Positions 1 to 8,581 of a DNA stretch of 64,000 nucleotides are shown in pieces. The first letter of the stretch is position 1; the number at the start of each line of letters is the position of its first letter. The notes under the pieces are model-generated. The model did no database searches. It was not told the DNA's origin and worked only from the letters and a program-made list of their open reading frames with translations. The position numbers were made by a program, and so were the translations under genes. The stretch is taken from positions 1,547,875-1,611,874 of the forward strand of contig NZ_JAHTBK010000001.1 in NCBI RefSeq assembly GCF_020177575.1, given 5' to 3'. The stretch is from Hasllibacter sp. MH4015. GTDB lineage: Bacteria; Pseudomonadota; Alphaproteobacteria; Rhodobacterales; Rhodobacteraceae.

Positions 1-320
1 ATTGTGACGGCGGCCGGATCGTAGCCCGCATTCTTGAGCGATTCGAACACCTCCTTCGCGGCAAGTTTCTGGGCCGCGAGAAAGGTGTCGTTGATGCCGT
101 CGCCATCCACGTCAGACCCGGAATTCTGCGCCGTCGATCCCGACGTGTCGATCACGAGGGCCACATTGATGTCCTGGGTCGACGATCCGGTGGTGATATC
201 GGCCGTCACCTCGAACTGGTCGGTGGCGAATGTCGGCAATTCCGCGGTCAGGCCGACGTCAATGCCGTTGATCGTGCCACTGTCGGACCCGGTCTGTGTA
301 TCGGTGCTGGAAACCATCAT
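1..320 (-). CDS. von Willebrand factor A domain protein, 5' part only
   Basis: The frame is open from a start at 320 (ATGATG, so 317 is possible) to the window edge; about 106 residues are visible and the C-terminus lies outside. After a short hydrophilic lead, the segment VALVIDTSGST carries the DxSxS metal-ion (MIDAS) motif that opens a VWA domain, followed by an Asp-rich DVDGDG turn. VWA domains bind ligands through a divalent cation. No signal peptide is seen at the N-terminus, so type I secretion as in many marine VWA/RTX-type proteins is possible but cannot be judged. A GTGGGGTGG stretch just upstream could serve as ribosome binding site. Function is unknown beyond the domain. Confidence 0.7.
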   Translation of the reverse strand, partial: MMVSSTDTQTGSDSGTINGIDVGLTAELPTFATDQFEVTADITTGSSTQDINVALVIDTSGSTAQNSGSDVDGDGINDTFLAAQKLAAKEVFESLKNAGYDPAAVT

Positions 321-361
321 CCACCCCACGTGCGATTGTTTCGATTTCGGAAAAAGTCTTG

Positions 362-379
362 TTAATCAATGGTAAACCA
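362..379. promoter_or_regulatory. CtrA-like site upstream of the VWA gene
   Basis: TTAA (362-365), seven bases, then TAAACC: one base off the TTAA-N7-TTAA consensus of the cell-cycle regulator CtrA. It lies about 40 bases upstream of the VWA start at 320. A near-identical sequence occurs at 19129-19147. Assignment is by motif only. Confidence 0.3.
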
Positions 380-539
380 GATCACGCGGCAATGCAAAAG
401 GGGAATATGTGCCGGCACGCGTCACGGGGGGCGTCGGCGGCGGTTTGGGCGGAATGCCGCCCTTTTTTTGCACAATCAAGTGATCCAAACGCCGCGATCC
501 TGCGTTTAACGAGTATCAACCCTAGCGACCGGACCTGAC

Positions 540-905
540 ATGACCGCCATTGATTATATCAACTTCGCCGTTGCGATCGTGACCGTGGGCCTTGGCCTGT
601 GCGGTTGGCTTGCCCCCCGATGGACCATGAACGTGCTGGATATCAAATCCGGCCCCAGCAACATGGCCTATACCGAAGTGTCCGCCGTGTCGGGGTGCCT
701 GTTCGTCGGCATCGGCATCGGCGTGCTGATCCTGAACGAGCCGATGGCGTGGATCGCACTTGGGCTGGCCTATGCGGGCGCGGCGGTGGGGCGCGTGACG
801 TCGATTTTGCGCGACGATGCGGCCTCGCGCCAAAGCTGGACATTCTTCGGGACCGAAGCCGCCCTTGGCGCGTGGCTGGTCCTGGCCAATTGGCCGCCGG
901 TCTGA
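540..905 (+). CDS. small integral membrane protein, unknown function
   Basis: This 121-residue protein is almost entirely hydrophobic, with about four predicted membrane segments (residues roughly 5-27, 43-66, 70-90 and 100-118). The layout resembles the DUF4345-like group of small inner-membrane proteins, but the match is by topology and not by a diagnostic motif. It stands alone between the VWA gene and sspB, with a 220-base upstream region. No catalytic residues are evident, and no role is proposed. Confidence 0.6.
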   Translation: MTAIDYINFAVAIVTVGLGLCGWLAPRWTMNVLDIKSGPSNMAYTEVSAVSGCLFVGIGIGVLILNEPMAWIALGLAYAGAAVGRVTSILRDDAASRQSWTFFGTEAALGAWLVLANWPPV

Positions 906-1013
906 TCGCCGCTCCGTTCGCCGCGCCCGTGGCCCGCGCGGCTTTCATCTGAACGCGAATCTTCTATGGTGGGGGGCATATCTGACCCTCCATCTTTCGT
1001 TTGGCCGCATCCA

Positions 1014-1517
1014 ATGACCGATCTGCCCTCCTCCATTCCCTATGGCCGCCTGATGCACGATGCCGTCTGTGGCGTGATCCGCACGGTGCTGGACGGGGTG
1101 GCGCAACACGGGCTGCCGGGGGAGCATCACTTCTTCATCACCTTTTCGACCCAGCACGAGGATGTGGACCTCGCCGATTGGCTGCGCGACCGCTACCCCG
1201 AGGAGATGATGATCGTGATCCAGAACTGGTATGACGATCTGGTGGTGGACGAGGCCGGCTTCGCCATCACGCTCAATTTCGGGGACGCGCCGGAACGGCT
1301 GCGCGTGCCGTTCGACGCGATCCTGACCTTCGTGGACCCCTCCGTCGAATTCGGCTGGCGGTTCGAGCGCACGGATGAGGAAGGCGACGGCCCCGATGGC
1401 GATCCCCCTGCCCCCGACGACGATCCCGGCGGCGAGGCGGAGGAGACCGGGGAACGCCGCGATGCGCCCCACGATGCCGAGGTCGTCAGCCTCGACCGGT
1501 TCCGCAAGTCGCACTAG
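1014..1517 (+). CDS. sspB: SspB-family ClpXP adaptor
   Basis: This 167-residue protein matches the alphaproteobacterial SspB family. The core (residues about 10-120) contains GLPGEHHFFITF, LADWLRDRYPEEM, VVDEAGFAITLNFGD and the FVDPSVEFGW ending of the folded domain. An acidic, proline-rich tail follows and ends in a basic C-terminal segment (VVSLDRFRKSH), as expected for the flexible tail by which SspB docks on ClpX. SspB binds ssrA-tagged and other substrates and delivers them to ClpXP. The start at 1014 is preferred because the family begins a few residues before YGRLM; an in-frame ATG at 966 would add 16 unrelated residues. Confidence 0.9.
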   Translation: MTDLPSSIPYGRLMHDAVCGVIRTVLDGVAQHGLPGEHHFFITFSTQHEDVDLADWLRDRYPEEMMIVIQNWYDDLVVDEAGFAITLNFGDAPERLRVPFDAILTFVDPSVEFGWRFERTDEEGDGPDGDPPAPDDDPGGEAEETGERRDAPHDAEVVSLDRFRKSH

Positions 1518-1555
1518 ACGCATCCCGACCACGATTTTCTTCCAGGAGGCCGCCC

Positions 1556-2116
1556 TTGGCCAGCAGTGATTTCGCGCTTTTCATGGGGCAATTGTTGCGC
1601 AAGCCCCATCAGGTCGTGGCGCTCGCCCCATCGTCGGCGGGTCTGTGCGCGGAGATGGTGGCAGAGCTTGATCCCGATGGCGGCCCGGTGATCGAACTGG
1701 GTGCCGGCACCGGCAACATCACGCGCGCGATCCTTGGCACCGGCCTGCCGGCGGAACAGTGTCATTCCATAGAGATGAACCCCGAATTCTGTGACCGGCT
1801 GCGCGAGAATTTTCCGGGCCTGAACGTCCACCGCATGAGCGCGGGCGATTGCGGCGATCTGGAGGTGGCGGATGTCCAGGCCGTGATCTCAGGCCTGCCG
1901 CTCCTGTCGATGCCGACCCAGCTACAGCGCGATATCCTGACCGGCTTTGCCCGGAAGGTCCGCCCGGGCGGCGATTACGTGCAATTCACGTATGGCCCCA
2001 AGCCGCCCGTCACCAAGATCGTTCGGGAGGAGTTGAACCTCACCTGGCGCAAGTCCGACAAGATCTGGTGGAACATGCCGCCCGCCCGCGTCTACCGGTT
2101 CCGGCAAGCGGGCTAG
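1556..2116 (+). CDS. PmtA-like phospholipid N-methyltransferase
   Basis: Class I SAM-dependent methyltransferase of 186 residues. Motif I is VIELGAGTGNITRAIL (about residues 45-60), the acidic post-I position is in SIEMNPEFC, and VISGLPLLSMP plus VQFTYGPKPPV match rhizobial-type PmtA, which methylates phosphatidylethanolamine towards phosphatidylcholine. The start is a TTG at 1556, chosen because AGGAGG sits at 1544-1549, six bases upstream. The gene follows sspB closely, and its last four bases overlap the end of the convergent LysR gene. Related rRNA-dimethylase-like enzymes are an alternative, so the substrate is inferred. Confidence 0.7.
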   Translation: MASSDFALFMGQLLRKPHQVVALAPSSAGLCAEMVAELDPDGGPVIELGAGTGNITRAILGTGLPAEQCHSIEMNPEFCDRLRENFPGLNVHRMSAGDCGDLEVADVQAVISGLPLLSMPTQLQRDILTGFARKVRPGGDYVQFTYGPKPPVTKIVREELNLTWRKSDKIWWNMPPARVYRFRQAG

Positions 2117-2991
2117 GCAAGGGGACCCAGGAATATGTCCCGCTGCGCGCGCAAGGCCGCGGCCAGGTGATCGACCAGGAGCCGCACCCGGGTCGTGCGG
2201 CGCAGGTCGGAATGAAGCAGCAGCCAGATCGACCGATCAAGCCAGGGCTGCGTGCCCGGAACCGGAACCAGGTCGGGGTAATGGTGCTGAAAATAGACCG
2301 GCAAACGCCCCATCCCCATGCCCGCGCGGATCAGGTTCACCTGGGTGTAGAAGCCGCGCACGATGTGCCGGAGATCGGCGTTGGGAAACGGCGTCTCGCG
2401 CACCCATGCGCCATTGTCGCCCCATCCCAGCCAGGTCAGCCCCTCCCCGCCGGGACCCGCATCGTCCAAGTGGCGCGCGATGTAGCCTTCGCTGGCATAG
2501 ATCGCGGAGGCGGTCTGGACCACCTTGCGGCCCACCACGTCGTCATCCACGGAAAACCCGACCCGCACCGATACGTCCACTTCGGCTCGCTCCAGGCTCT
2601 GGATGCGGTTGGAGATGTCGATATCCAGCTCGATCTCTGGATAGGTGCGGGCGAAGTCGCCAAGGATCGGGCAGAGCACGTCGAAGGCAAGGCCCGGCGG
2701 CATGGTCAGGCGGATCAGGCCCGACGCTTCCCGGTCCAGCCCTTTCACGCGCCGCCGCGCCGCGATCACCGCCGCCTCCGCCGCTTCGGCCTGGGGGATG
2801 AGCGTCTCGCCCGCCTGGGTCAGGACAAGGCCCTTGGGCGTGCGGTCGAACAGGCGCACGCCATAGCTCGCCTCCAGCGCGCGCAGGTGGCGGTCCACCG
2901 TGGCATGGGTCGCGCCAAGGGCGTCCGCCGCCGCGCGCAGGCTGCCGCCGCGGGACACGGCAAGGAAATAGGGCAATCCGGTCCAGTCCAT
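2113..2991 (-). CDS. LysR-family transcriptional regulator
   Basis: A 292-residue LTTR. The N-terminal winged helix-turn-helix (residues 1-60) has the usual SLRAAADALGATHATVDRHLRALE pattern (shown in part: SLRAAADALGATHATV) and the LFDRTPKGLVLTQAG wing. The effector domain (about 90-290) opens with LIRLTMPPG. It is divergent from the SRPBCC/DUF1330 pair starting at 3155, with about 160 bases between, the usual arrangement of an LTTR and its target; control of that pair is inferred. The ligand is unknown. Confidence 0.85.
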   Translation of the reverse strand: MDWTGLPYFLAVSRGGSLRAAADALGATHATVDRHLRALEASYGVRLFDRTPKGLVLTQAGETLIPQAEAAEAAVIAARRRVKGLDREASGLIRLTMPPGLAFDVLCPILGDFARTYPEIELDIDISNRIQSLERAEVDVSVRVGFSVDDDVVGRKVVQTASAIYASEGYIARHLDDAGPGGEGLTWLGWGDNGAWVRETPFPNADLRHIVRGFYTQVNLIRAGMGMGRLPVYFQHHYPDLVPVPGTQPWLDRSIWLLLHSDLRRTTRVRLLVDHLAAALRAQRDIFLGPLA

Positions 2992-3154
2992 TCCGGACCC
3001 TTACCATGATCCGGCGCTCCATGTGGATCGAAAACGAACCACGGCGGCCCAATTCCGTGCATTCCGGCGCGTCAGCGATCCGCATAGGTCTGGAGCACCG
3101 GGGGGCTAGATGGCCCCGCCCCACCAGACCCATCCACCCGAAAGGACCAGTCCA

Positions 3155-3628
3155 ATGCCTTCAGTTTCCGTCACCCGCACCATCGACGCGCCGCTCGACC
3201 AGCTTTGGGCGTCCTGGGATGAGTTCGGCGATATCGCCCGCTTCAATCCCAACCTCAACGCCTCCTTCCTGATCGCGAACAAGCAGCCCACCGGCAAGGG
3301 CGCCGAACGGCAATGCGACCTGAGCGACGGCAAGACCTTCCTCAAGGAGCGGATCGTGGGATACGAGCCCCATCGCCGCCTCGACATCGACATCTACGAG
3401 TCGAACATGCCGATCAAGAACGCGCGCGCCACGTTCGATTTCCGCGCAAGGGGGCCGAAACGCTCCGAAGTGACGATGACCATGCACTTCACCCCGCCGA
3501 TGGGGCCGCTCGGCTACCTCATGCTGCCCCTGATGAAGCCGCAGATGCGCGGTCTGCTGGCCAAGCTGCTGGACGGCAACAAGGCGTTTGTCGAACGGGG
3601 CGTCGAAATCGACCGGATGGCGGCGTGA
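3155..3628 (+). CDS. SRPBCC (START-like) family protein
   Basis: A 157-residue single-domain protein of the polyketide cyclase/dehydrase SRPBCC fold. It opens with VSVTRTIDAPLDQLWASWDEF and has a central IVGYEPHRRLDIDIYE strand pair and a long C-terminal helix with LLDGNKAFVERG. Members bind small hydrophobic ligands; no substrate is indicated. The start at 3155 follows AAAGGA about ten bases upstream and gives the normal family N-terminus; an upstream in-frame ATG at 3110 is proline-rich and unlikely. It is co-directional with the DUF1330 gene two bases downstream. Confidence 0.8.
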   Translation: MPSVSVTRTIDAPLDQLWASWDEFGDIARFNPNLNASFLIANKQPTGKGAERQCDLSDGKTFLKERIVGYEPHRRLDIDIYESNMPIKNARATFDFRARGPKRSEVTMTMHFTPPMGPLGYLMLPLMKPQMRGLLAKLLDGNKAFVERGVEIDRMAA

Positions 3629-3630
3629 CC

Positions 3631-3930
3631 ATGGCCCATTACGTGATCGCGCAACTCGACGTGACCGACCCGGACGCATTCATGGAAAGCTACGCCAAGC
3701 CCCTTGGCCCGCTCTATGAACGCCATGGCGGCAAGGTCATCGCGGCCTCCATGGCGCCCGCCATCGTCGAAGGCGCCAGCACCGCCAACATGGTCGCGGT
3801 CCTGGAATTCCCGTCGGAGGACGCATTCGAGAATTGGTACGGCGACCCGGATTACAAACCGCTTCTGGCCAAGCGGCGGGCGTTGACCCGCATGGGCTCC
3901 AGCCGGTTGATCGCCCTGCCAGGCACCTGA
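3631..3930 (+). CDS. DUF1330 family protein (dimeric alpha/beta-barrel)
   Basis: A 99-residue protein with the DUF1330 pattern: YVIAQLDVTDPDAFMESY at the start, a central GGKVIAAS strand, and VVLEFPS-like VLEFPSEDAFENWYGDPDY before the end. The ferredoxin-like dimeric alpha/beta-barrel fold is shared with small monooxygenases and stress-response barrels. It begins two bases after the SRPBCC stop; a GTG at 3625 overlapping that stop is an alternative start. The two genes probably form a bicistron divergent from the LysR regulator. Biochemical role unknown. Confidence 0.8.
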   Translation: MAHYVIAQLDVTDPDAFMESYAKPLGPLYERHGGKVIAASMAPAIVEGASTANMVAVLEFPSEDAFENWYGDPDYKPLLAKRRALTRMGSSRLIALPGT

Positions 3931-4028
3931 TGCATCGGCCCGCCCGTGCGCCAATTTGCGCGGGCGGCGGAATTGCCTCCCCGCGCGGGGCTGGGTAAAC
4001 CGGCCCTGCGCTTTGACCGGAGGACGAC

Positions 4029-5417
4029 ATGGCCCAGACCCGCACCGAAACCGACAGCTTTGGCCCGTTGGAGGTTCCCGCCGACAAGTATTGGGGCGCA
4101 CAGACCCAACGCTCGATCCTGAATTTCCCCATCGGCTGGGAGAAGCAGCCCGTTGCCATCGTCCGCGCGCTCGGCGTCATCAAGCGCGCCTGTGCGGAGG
4201 CGAATGTGGCCCGCGGCAAGCTCGACGGGATCGGCGATGCGATCATCGACGCCGCGCAGGAGGTGATCGACGGCAAGCTCGACGACAACTTCCCCCTTGT
4301 CGTGTGGCAAACGGGCTCCGGCACGCAATCGAACATGAACGCCAACGAGGTCATCGCCAACCGCGCGATCGAGATGCTGGGGGGCGAGATCGGATCGAAA
4401 GACCCCGTCCACCCCAATGACCATTGCAACATGGGGCAATCGTCCAACGACACGTTCCCCACGGCCATGCATATCGCCACCGCAATGACCGCGCGCGACG
4501 TAACGCTGCCCGGCCTGCGCAAGCTGCACGCCGCGCTTGAGGACAAGGTGGCGGCGTTCCAGGGCATCATCAAGATCGGGCGCACCCACACGATGGACGC
4601 CACGCCGCTCACGCTGGCGCAGGAATTCGGCGGTTACGCGCACCAGGTGCTGAAAAGCATTCAGCGGATCGAGCTGGCGCTTGGGGACATCTATGAACTG
4701 GCCCAGGGCGGCACGGCGGTCGGCACCGGTCTCAACACGCCCGAGGGTTGGGGCGAGGAAGTGGCAGGCAACATGGCGCGGATCACCGGCCTGCCCTTCG
4801 TCACAGCGCCCAACAAGTTCGAGGCGCTGGCCGCCCATGACGCGATGGTGCAGATCTCCGGCGCGATGAAGACGACGGCTGCGAGCCTGTTCAAGATCGC
4901 CAACGACATTCGCCTGCTTGGCTCCGGCCCGCGCTGCGGATTGGGCGAATTGATGCTGCCCGAGAATGAGCCGGGCTCGTCGATCATGCCCGGAAAGGTG
5001 AACCCCACCCAGTGCGAGGCGATGACTCAGGTCTGCGCCCATGTCATCGGCAATGACGCCGCCGTGGGTTTCGCCGGATCGCAGGGGCATTTCGAGCTGA
5101 ACGTCTACAAACCCATGATGGCCTACAATGTCCTGCAAAGCATGCAGCTGATCGGGGATGCCGCCGTCGCCTTTACCGACAATTGCGTCGTGGGGATCGA
5201 GGCGAATACCCAGCGGATCGAGCGGATCATGAACGAGTCGCTGATGCTGGTGACGGCACTCGCGCCGACCATCGGTTACGACAACGCGACCACGGTGGCC
5301 AAGACCGCCCACAAGAACGGCACCACCTTGAAGGAGGAGGCGATCGGCCTCGGCTTCGTGGACGAGGAGACGTTTGACCGCGTGGTGCGCCCCGAAACCA
5401 TGATCGGGCCGAAGTGA
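4029..5417 (+). CDS. fumC: fumarate hydratase, class II
   Basis: A 462-residue class II (iron-independent) fumarase that interconverts fumarate and L-malate in the TCA cycle. The superfamily signature [11 protein letters not shown] is at residues 316-326. The substrate-binding SGTQSNMN is at 97-104, the [14 protein letters not shown] segment at about 128-141, and [10 protein letters not shown], with its active-site His, at 186-195. Length is normal for a homotetrameric FumC. GGAGGA lies about five bases before the ATG. The stop overlaps the GTG of the next gene, so the following three small genes may be co-transcribed. Confidence 0.96.
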   Translation: MAQTRTETDSFGPLEVPADKYWGAQTQRSILNFPIGWEKQPVAIVRALGVIKRACAEANVARGKLDGIGDAIIDAAQEVIDGKLDDNFPLVVWQTGSGTQSNMNANEVIANRAIEMLGGEIGSKDPVHPNDHCNMGQSSNDTFPTAMHIATAMTARDVTLPGLRKLHAALEDKVAAFQGIIKIGRTHTMDATPLTLAQEFGGYAHQVLKSIQRIELALGDIYELAQGGTAVGTGLNTPEGWGEEVAGNMARITGLPFVTAPNKFEALAAHDAMVQISGAMKTTAASLFKIANDIRLLGSGPRCGLGELMLPENEPGSSIMPGKVNPTQCEAMTQVCAHVIGNDAAVGFAGSQGHFELNVYKPMMAYNVLQSMQLIGDAAVAFTDNCVVGIEANTQRIERIMNESLMLVTALAPTIGYDNATTVAKTAHKNGTTLKEEAIGLGFVDEETFDRVVRPETMIGPK

Positions 5418-5788
5418 CGATGCGGGCTGGCGCCCATATCATGCTGGACGGCGGACAGGGCGCGCAGGCCATCGACCATTGGCAGCGCGCCTTTCCGGAT
5501 CTCTCGGCAGAGGCCGATGCCGATCAACCCGGCCTTTGGACACTCACCTTCGCGGGTATGACCTTCACGCTTTTCGACAGCCCCGAGCCGCACGATTTCG
5601 CGCCCACGCCGTCGTGGTCGATGATGGTGGACGTCGACCGGGCGCAGGATGTGGAAGGTCCGACCGCGATCCTGGCCGAAGGCGGCAAGACCCTCATGCC
5701 CCTTGACCGATACGATTTCGCCGATCGCTTCGCGTGGGTGGAGGATCGGTTCGGCATCTCGTGGCAAATCCGGTTCATCGCGCCATGA
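5414..5788 (+). CDS. VOC-superfamily (PhnB/glyoxalase-like) protein
   Basis: A 124-residue protein with the PhnB-type vicinal oxygen chelate layout: [20 protein letters not shown], a [24 protein letters not shown] strand region (key part: SWSMMVDV), and the ending [14 protein letters not shown] that marks PhnB-like members. PhnB-like proteins have variable or lost metal ligands, so a catalytic role is not assured. The GTG at 5414 overlaps the fumC stop; an ATG at 5420 is equally plausible. Its stop overlaps the next start (ATGA). Confidence 0.75.
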   Translation: MTMRAGAHIMLDGGQGAQAIDHWQRAFPDLSAEADADQPGLWTLTFAGMTFTLFDSPEPHDFAPTPSWSMMVDVDRAQDVEGPTAILAEGGKTLMPLDRYDFADRFAWVEDRFGISWQIRFIAP

Positions 5789-5964
5789 ATGGCAAGCTGG
5801 TCAGCCTGTCGAAAGCGCGCAAGGCGCGCGCGCGCGCGGAGGCAAAGACGCGGGCCGATGAGAACGCCGTGAAGCATGGCCGGACCAAGGCCGAACGGGC
5901 CGCCGAAGCGCGCCGCGCCGAACGGCAGGAGAAGGCGCTCGACGGTGCCAAGCGCGATGACTGA
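5785..5964 (+). CDS. DUF4169 family small basic protein
   Basis: A 59-residue, highly charged helical protein. LVSLSKARKARARAEAK followed by ADENAVKHGRTKAERAAEA is the DUF4169 pattern common in Rhodobacterales. Composition (Lys, Arg, Ala, Glu) predicts a single long helix, which would suit nucleic-acid or protein contact; function is unknown. The start overlaps the stop of the VOC gene (ATGA at 5785-5788), and the end overlaps the start of the next gene by eight bases, so the three are very likely one transcript. Confidence 0.75.
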   Translation: MNGKLVSLSKARKARARAEAKTRADENAVKHGRTKAERAAEARRAERQEKALDGAKRDD

Positions 5965-6187
5965 CGCGCGGCCTCGAAAGCACTCCCTGACGTTGCAGGG
6001 CCACCGCACCTCCGTCTCGTTGGAGGATGCGTTCTGGGACGCGCTGCGGGAGATCGCGGCACGGCGCGGCATGTCGATGAACGCGCTGGTGGCCGAGATC
6101 GACGGGGCGCGCGGTGTGTCGGCGGGCCTGGCCTCCGCCATCCGGGTTCATGTCCTCAACGATCTGCGCGCGCGGGTCGAGCCGTAA
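5957..6187 (+). CDS. ribbon-helix-helix domain protein
   Basis: A 76-residue protein of the RHH_4 type (PF13467-like). A basic lead (RPRKHSLTLQGHRTS) is followed by VSLEDAFWDALREIAARRGMS, the strand-helix-turn-helix of ribbon-helix-helix DNA binders, then MNALVAEID and a closing helix. It probably acts as a small dimeric DNA-binding protein; targets are unknown. Its first eight bases overlap the DUF4169 gene. No toxin gene is adjacent, so an antitoxin role is not supported. Confidence 0.8.
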   Translation: MTDARPRKHSLTLQGHRTSVSLEDAFWDALREIAARRGMSMNALVAEIDGARGVSAGLASAIRVHVLNDLRARVEP

Positions 6188-6223
6188 CCCCTCGTTTACC
6201 AAGTCCCTGCTAGAGCGGGGAAT

Positions 6224-7288
6224 ATGCGGATTGCGATTTTACAGACCGGCGGTGTGCACGAGGAAATCGTGCCAAGCCTGATCGAGGCGATTGGCCCGGA
6301 TGCGCGCGTCGCGGTGTGGCTGAACGCGAAATGCCGCGCCACGCGGGGCGACATTTTCGCCGAAATTCCGGGGCTTGGGGCGCAGGTGCATGATGTGCGG
6401 CTGGAGGGCCAGGCAGATTGGGATGCCCTGGCCCGGGAGGTCCACGCCTTCGCCCCCGAAATTATCCTCGTGGCCACGTTCCAGCGGCAGGGCGTGGCGG
6501 AGTTTGTGGCGCAATTCGGCAAGCCCGTCCTTGGTGTGATCCACAACGTGCCGATGGCGTTGAAATCGCCGCTGATTGCCACGATGATCGCCGATGGACG
6601 CTGCCGGCCCCTAACCCTCGCGCCCCATGTTGCTGCCCATTTCCACCGCAGCACCAAGGGCGCATATATCGACCGGGTCGGCGTGGTGGAGCCGGTCCAT
6701 TGGGGCTCGCCCGCGCAGGCCCAAGGGCGGCGCCTGATCGCCATTCCGGGCGGCGTGAATGCGACAAACCGCGATTTCGACGGGTTGATGGCGGCGTTGG
6801 CCGACGGCTTGGCGGATGATCTGGCCGCGCGGGACATGGCCTTGGCGATCCTGGGCGGCGGGCCGGACCGCGCGCGGCTGGAGGCGGAGGTCGGCAGGGC
6901 CGGATGGCAGGATATCGTGCGCTTCGCCCCCCTCGGACCGAATGGGCGGGTGCTCTACGACGCGTATCTGGGCACGCTTCGGCGGGCCTGGGCGCTTCTG
7001 CCGCTCATCCCGCTCAGCAAGGCCGATTACCGGGAGTTCAAGATCACCTCTGCTATCCCCACCGCCATCGGATTTGGGCTTCCCCTGCCGCTCGACCGCT
7101 GGACATCTGCGGTCTATCGCTGCCCCCACATCCCCGCCCTGCCCGACGCGGCGGGCAGTTTGCGCGCGCTCGTTAACCTGACCGAAACCTCCCATGGGGC
7201 ATTGTCCGACGACATCGCGCGCAGCCGCCAGGCGGCCTTGACGCGCAACCGGGCAGAAATGGCCCGCCTCCTCCCATTGCCACCCTGA
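6224..7288 (+). CDS. putative GT-B-type glycosyltransferase
   Basis: A 354-residue protein with no motif I can tie to a named family. The N-terminal half has Rossmann-like strands (MRIAILQTGG, ILVATFQRQG, KPVLGVIHNVP). The C-terminal half has LIAIPGGVNATNRDFDGL, LAILGGGPDRARLEAEV, IVRFAPLGPNG and a run with KADYREFKITSAIPTAIGFGLP, which resembles the donor-binding half of GT-B glycosyltransferases, where a late Glu-containing segment contacts the nucleotide sugar. It is followed within 20 bases by an FkbM methyltransferase, which suits a glycan-decorating role. The enzymatic assignment is tentative. Confidence 0.5.
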   Translation: MRIAILQTGGVHEEIVPSLIEAIGPDARVAVWLNAKCRATRGDIFAEIPGLGAQVHDVRLEGQADWDALAREVHAFAPEIILVATFQRQGVAEFVAQFGKPVLGVIHNVPMALKSPLIATMIADGRCRPLTLAPHVAAHFHRSTKGAYIDRVGVVEPVHWGSPAQAQGRRLIAIPGGVNATNRDFDGLMAALADGLADDLAARDMALAILGGGPDRARLEAEVGRAGWQDIVRFAPLGPNGRVLYDAYLGTLRRAWALLPLIPLSKADYREFKITSAIPTAIGFGLPLPLDRWTSAVYRCPHIPALPDAAGSLRALVNLTETSHGALSDDIARSRQAALTRNRAEMARLLPLPP

Positions 7289-7307
7289 TCTTACCGGAGC
7301 CCTGCCC

Positions 7308-8330
7308 GTGTTGCGCGCCGCCTTTCTGTCCTTTTGCGAAGATCTGGCCCCCGCATCCTACGCGCAGCGGTTCCAGGACCTCTTCTGCCTCTGGATCTCG
7401 GGCCTGAAACACGACGGGTATTTCGTCGAATTCGGCGCGCTTTCGGGCATCAACGTCTCCAATTCCTACCTGTTGGAGCGTCTGGGATGGGACGGCATCG
7501 TGGCCGAACCCCACCCGGCTTTCGCGGATCGCCTGCGGGCCAACCGCCGCGCGCGGGTCGTGACCGACTGCGTCTGGTCGGAAAGCGGCGCGACCGTGCC
7601 GTTCCACGCGGTCAAGGGCAAACCGGCGCTTTCGGGCATCGGCGGCCTCGGGCAGGACGACATCCAGGCAGTGCAAGGATCGCGCGCGGCCTTCGTGCGC
7701 CATGACGTGCGCACGATCTCCCTCAAGGACATGCTGGATCAGGCCAAGGCGCCAAGGGTGATCGACGCGATCTCCATCGACACCGAGGGCTCGGAATTCG
7801 AGATTCTGAAGGCCTTCGATTTCACGGCCTACCGATTCCGCGCGATAGTCGTGGAGCACGGCTTTTCGGCGATGCGCCCCAAGATCCACGCCTTGCTGAG
7901 CGACCACGGCTATCTGCGCCTCTGGCCGGAGCTTTCGGGCCACGATGATTGGTACGTCCACGCCGCCCACCTGCCCGAGAGCCCGCCCGACGCCGGTGCC
8001 TACCGCGCCCTGATCCGTGCCCTTCCCACGGACGCCCCCTTGCCCAAACCCGGTCCCCGCCTGCGCGTGCTGGCCGAGATGGCGCAGGCCATCGGCCACC
8101 GCGACCTGCGCCTGCGCTGCCTGCAACAGGCCGCCGCCGCCCTGCCCGACGTGGCAAGCGTCCACAGCGAATTGGCGCGCGCCTTTGGCGATCTGGGCCT
8201 GACGAACCGGGCCATTGCCGCGTTCGACGCGGCCCTTGCCCTGAACCCCGATCTAGCCCCCGCCCGCAAATGCCGCGCGCGGATGCTGGACGGCGCCGAC
8301 CCATCCCCAGCAAAGGAGAGAGCGAGATGA
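7308..8330 (+). CDS. FkbM-family methyltransferase with C-terminal TPR-like repeats
   Basis: A 340-residue protein. Residues about 15-205 are FkbM-type SAM methyltransferase: QDLFCLWISGLKHDGYFVEFGA (glycine-poor motif I, here YFVEFGALSG), GIVAEPHP, and the late VIDAISIDTEGSEFEILKAFDF hallmark (key part IDTEGSEFEIL). Residues about 245-325 form two to three helical pairs of TPR type (LGLTNRAIAAFDAALALNPDLAPA). FkbM enzymes O-methylate glycans or polyketides. The start is a GTG at 7308 with GGAG about ten bases upstream. Its stop overlaps the next gene by four bases, so the small downstream protein is translationally coupled. Confidence 0.8.
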   Translation: MLRAAFLSFCEDLAPASYAQRFQDLFCLWISGLKHDGYFVEFGALSGINVSNSYLLERLGWDGIVAEPHPAFADRLRANRRARVVTDCVWSESGATVPFHAVKGKPALSGIGGLGQDDIQAVQGSRAAFVRHDVRTISLKDMLDQAKAPRVIDAISIDTEGSEFEILKAFDFTAYRFRAIVVEHGFSAMRPKIHALLSDHGYLRLWPELSGHDDWYVHAAHLPESPPDAGAYRALIRALPTDAPLPKPGPRLRVLAEMAQAIGHRDLRLRCLQQAAAALPDVASVHSELARAFGDLGLTNRAIAAFDAALALNPDLAPARKCRARMLDGADPSPAKERAR

Positions 8331-8581
8331 TTGCACTACAAGACAGACCAACGGATCAGGAGGCGTGGATCGAACAGACCTTCGACTGCCCGGCGGTCCG
8401 AAACGGGGGCATCCTGCGCACCTCCGCCCACGCGATCAAGGCAGGCGCAGGCATGGACCGCTTCGTGGCGGAAGTGCATCGCCGCGGCTTTCGGGCGCTC
8501 GAAAACAATGGCCACGTGGTCGTGTTCTGCAATCGCAAATCGGTGGCGATCCTGCGCCCCAAAGACGTCAGCGCGGCGTGA
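8327..8581 (+). CDS. conserved small protein, unknown function
   Basis: An 84-residue protein with the pattern AVRNGGILR, then an invariant-looking FVAEVHRRGFRALENNGHVVVFCN and VAILRP (key parts RRGFRALENNG and VVFCN). Short proteins with this pattern occur in Rhodobacterales, sometimes labelled phosphoribosylanthranilate-isomerase-like on weak grounds; I see nothing that supports that activity. The ATG overlaps the FkbM stop, with AAGGAGAG upstream, and the last 14 bases overlap the convergent P450 gene. Coupling suggests a role with the methyltransferase. Confidence 0.65.
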   Translation: MIALQDRPTDQEAWIEQTFDCPAVRNGGILRTSAHAIKAGAGMDRFVAEVHRRGFRALENNGHVVVFCNRKSVAILRPKDVSAA

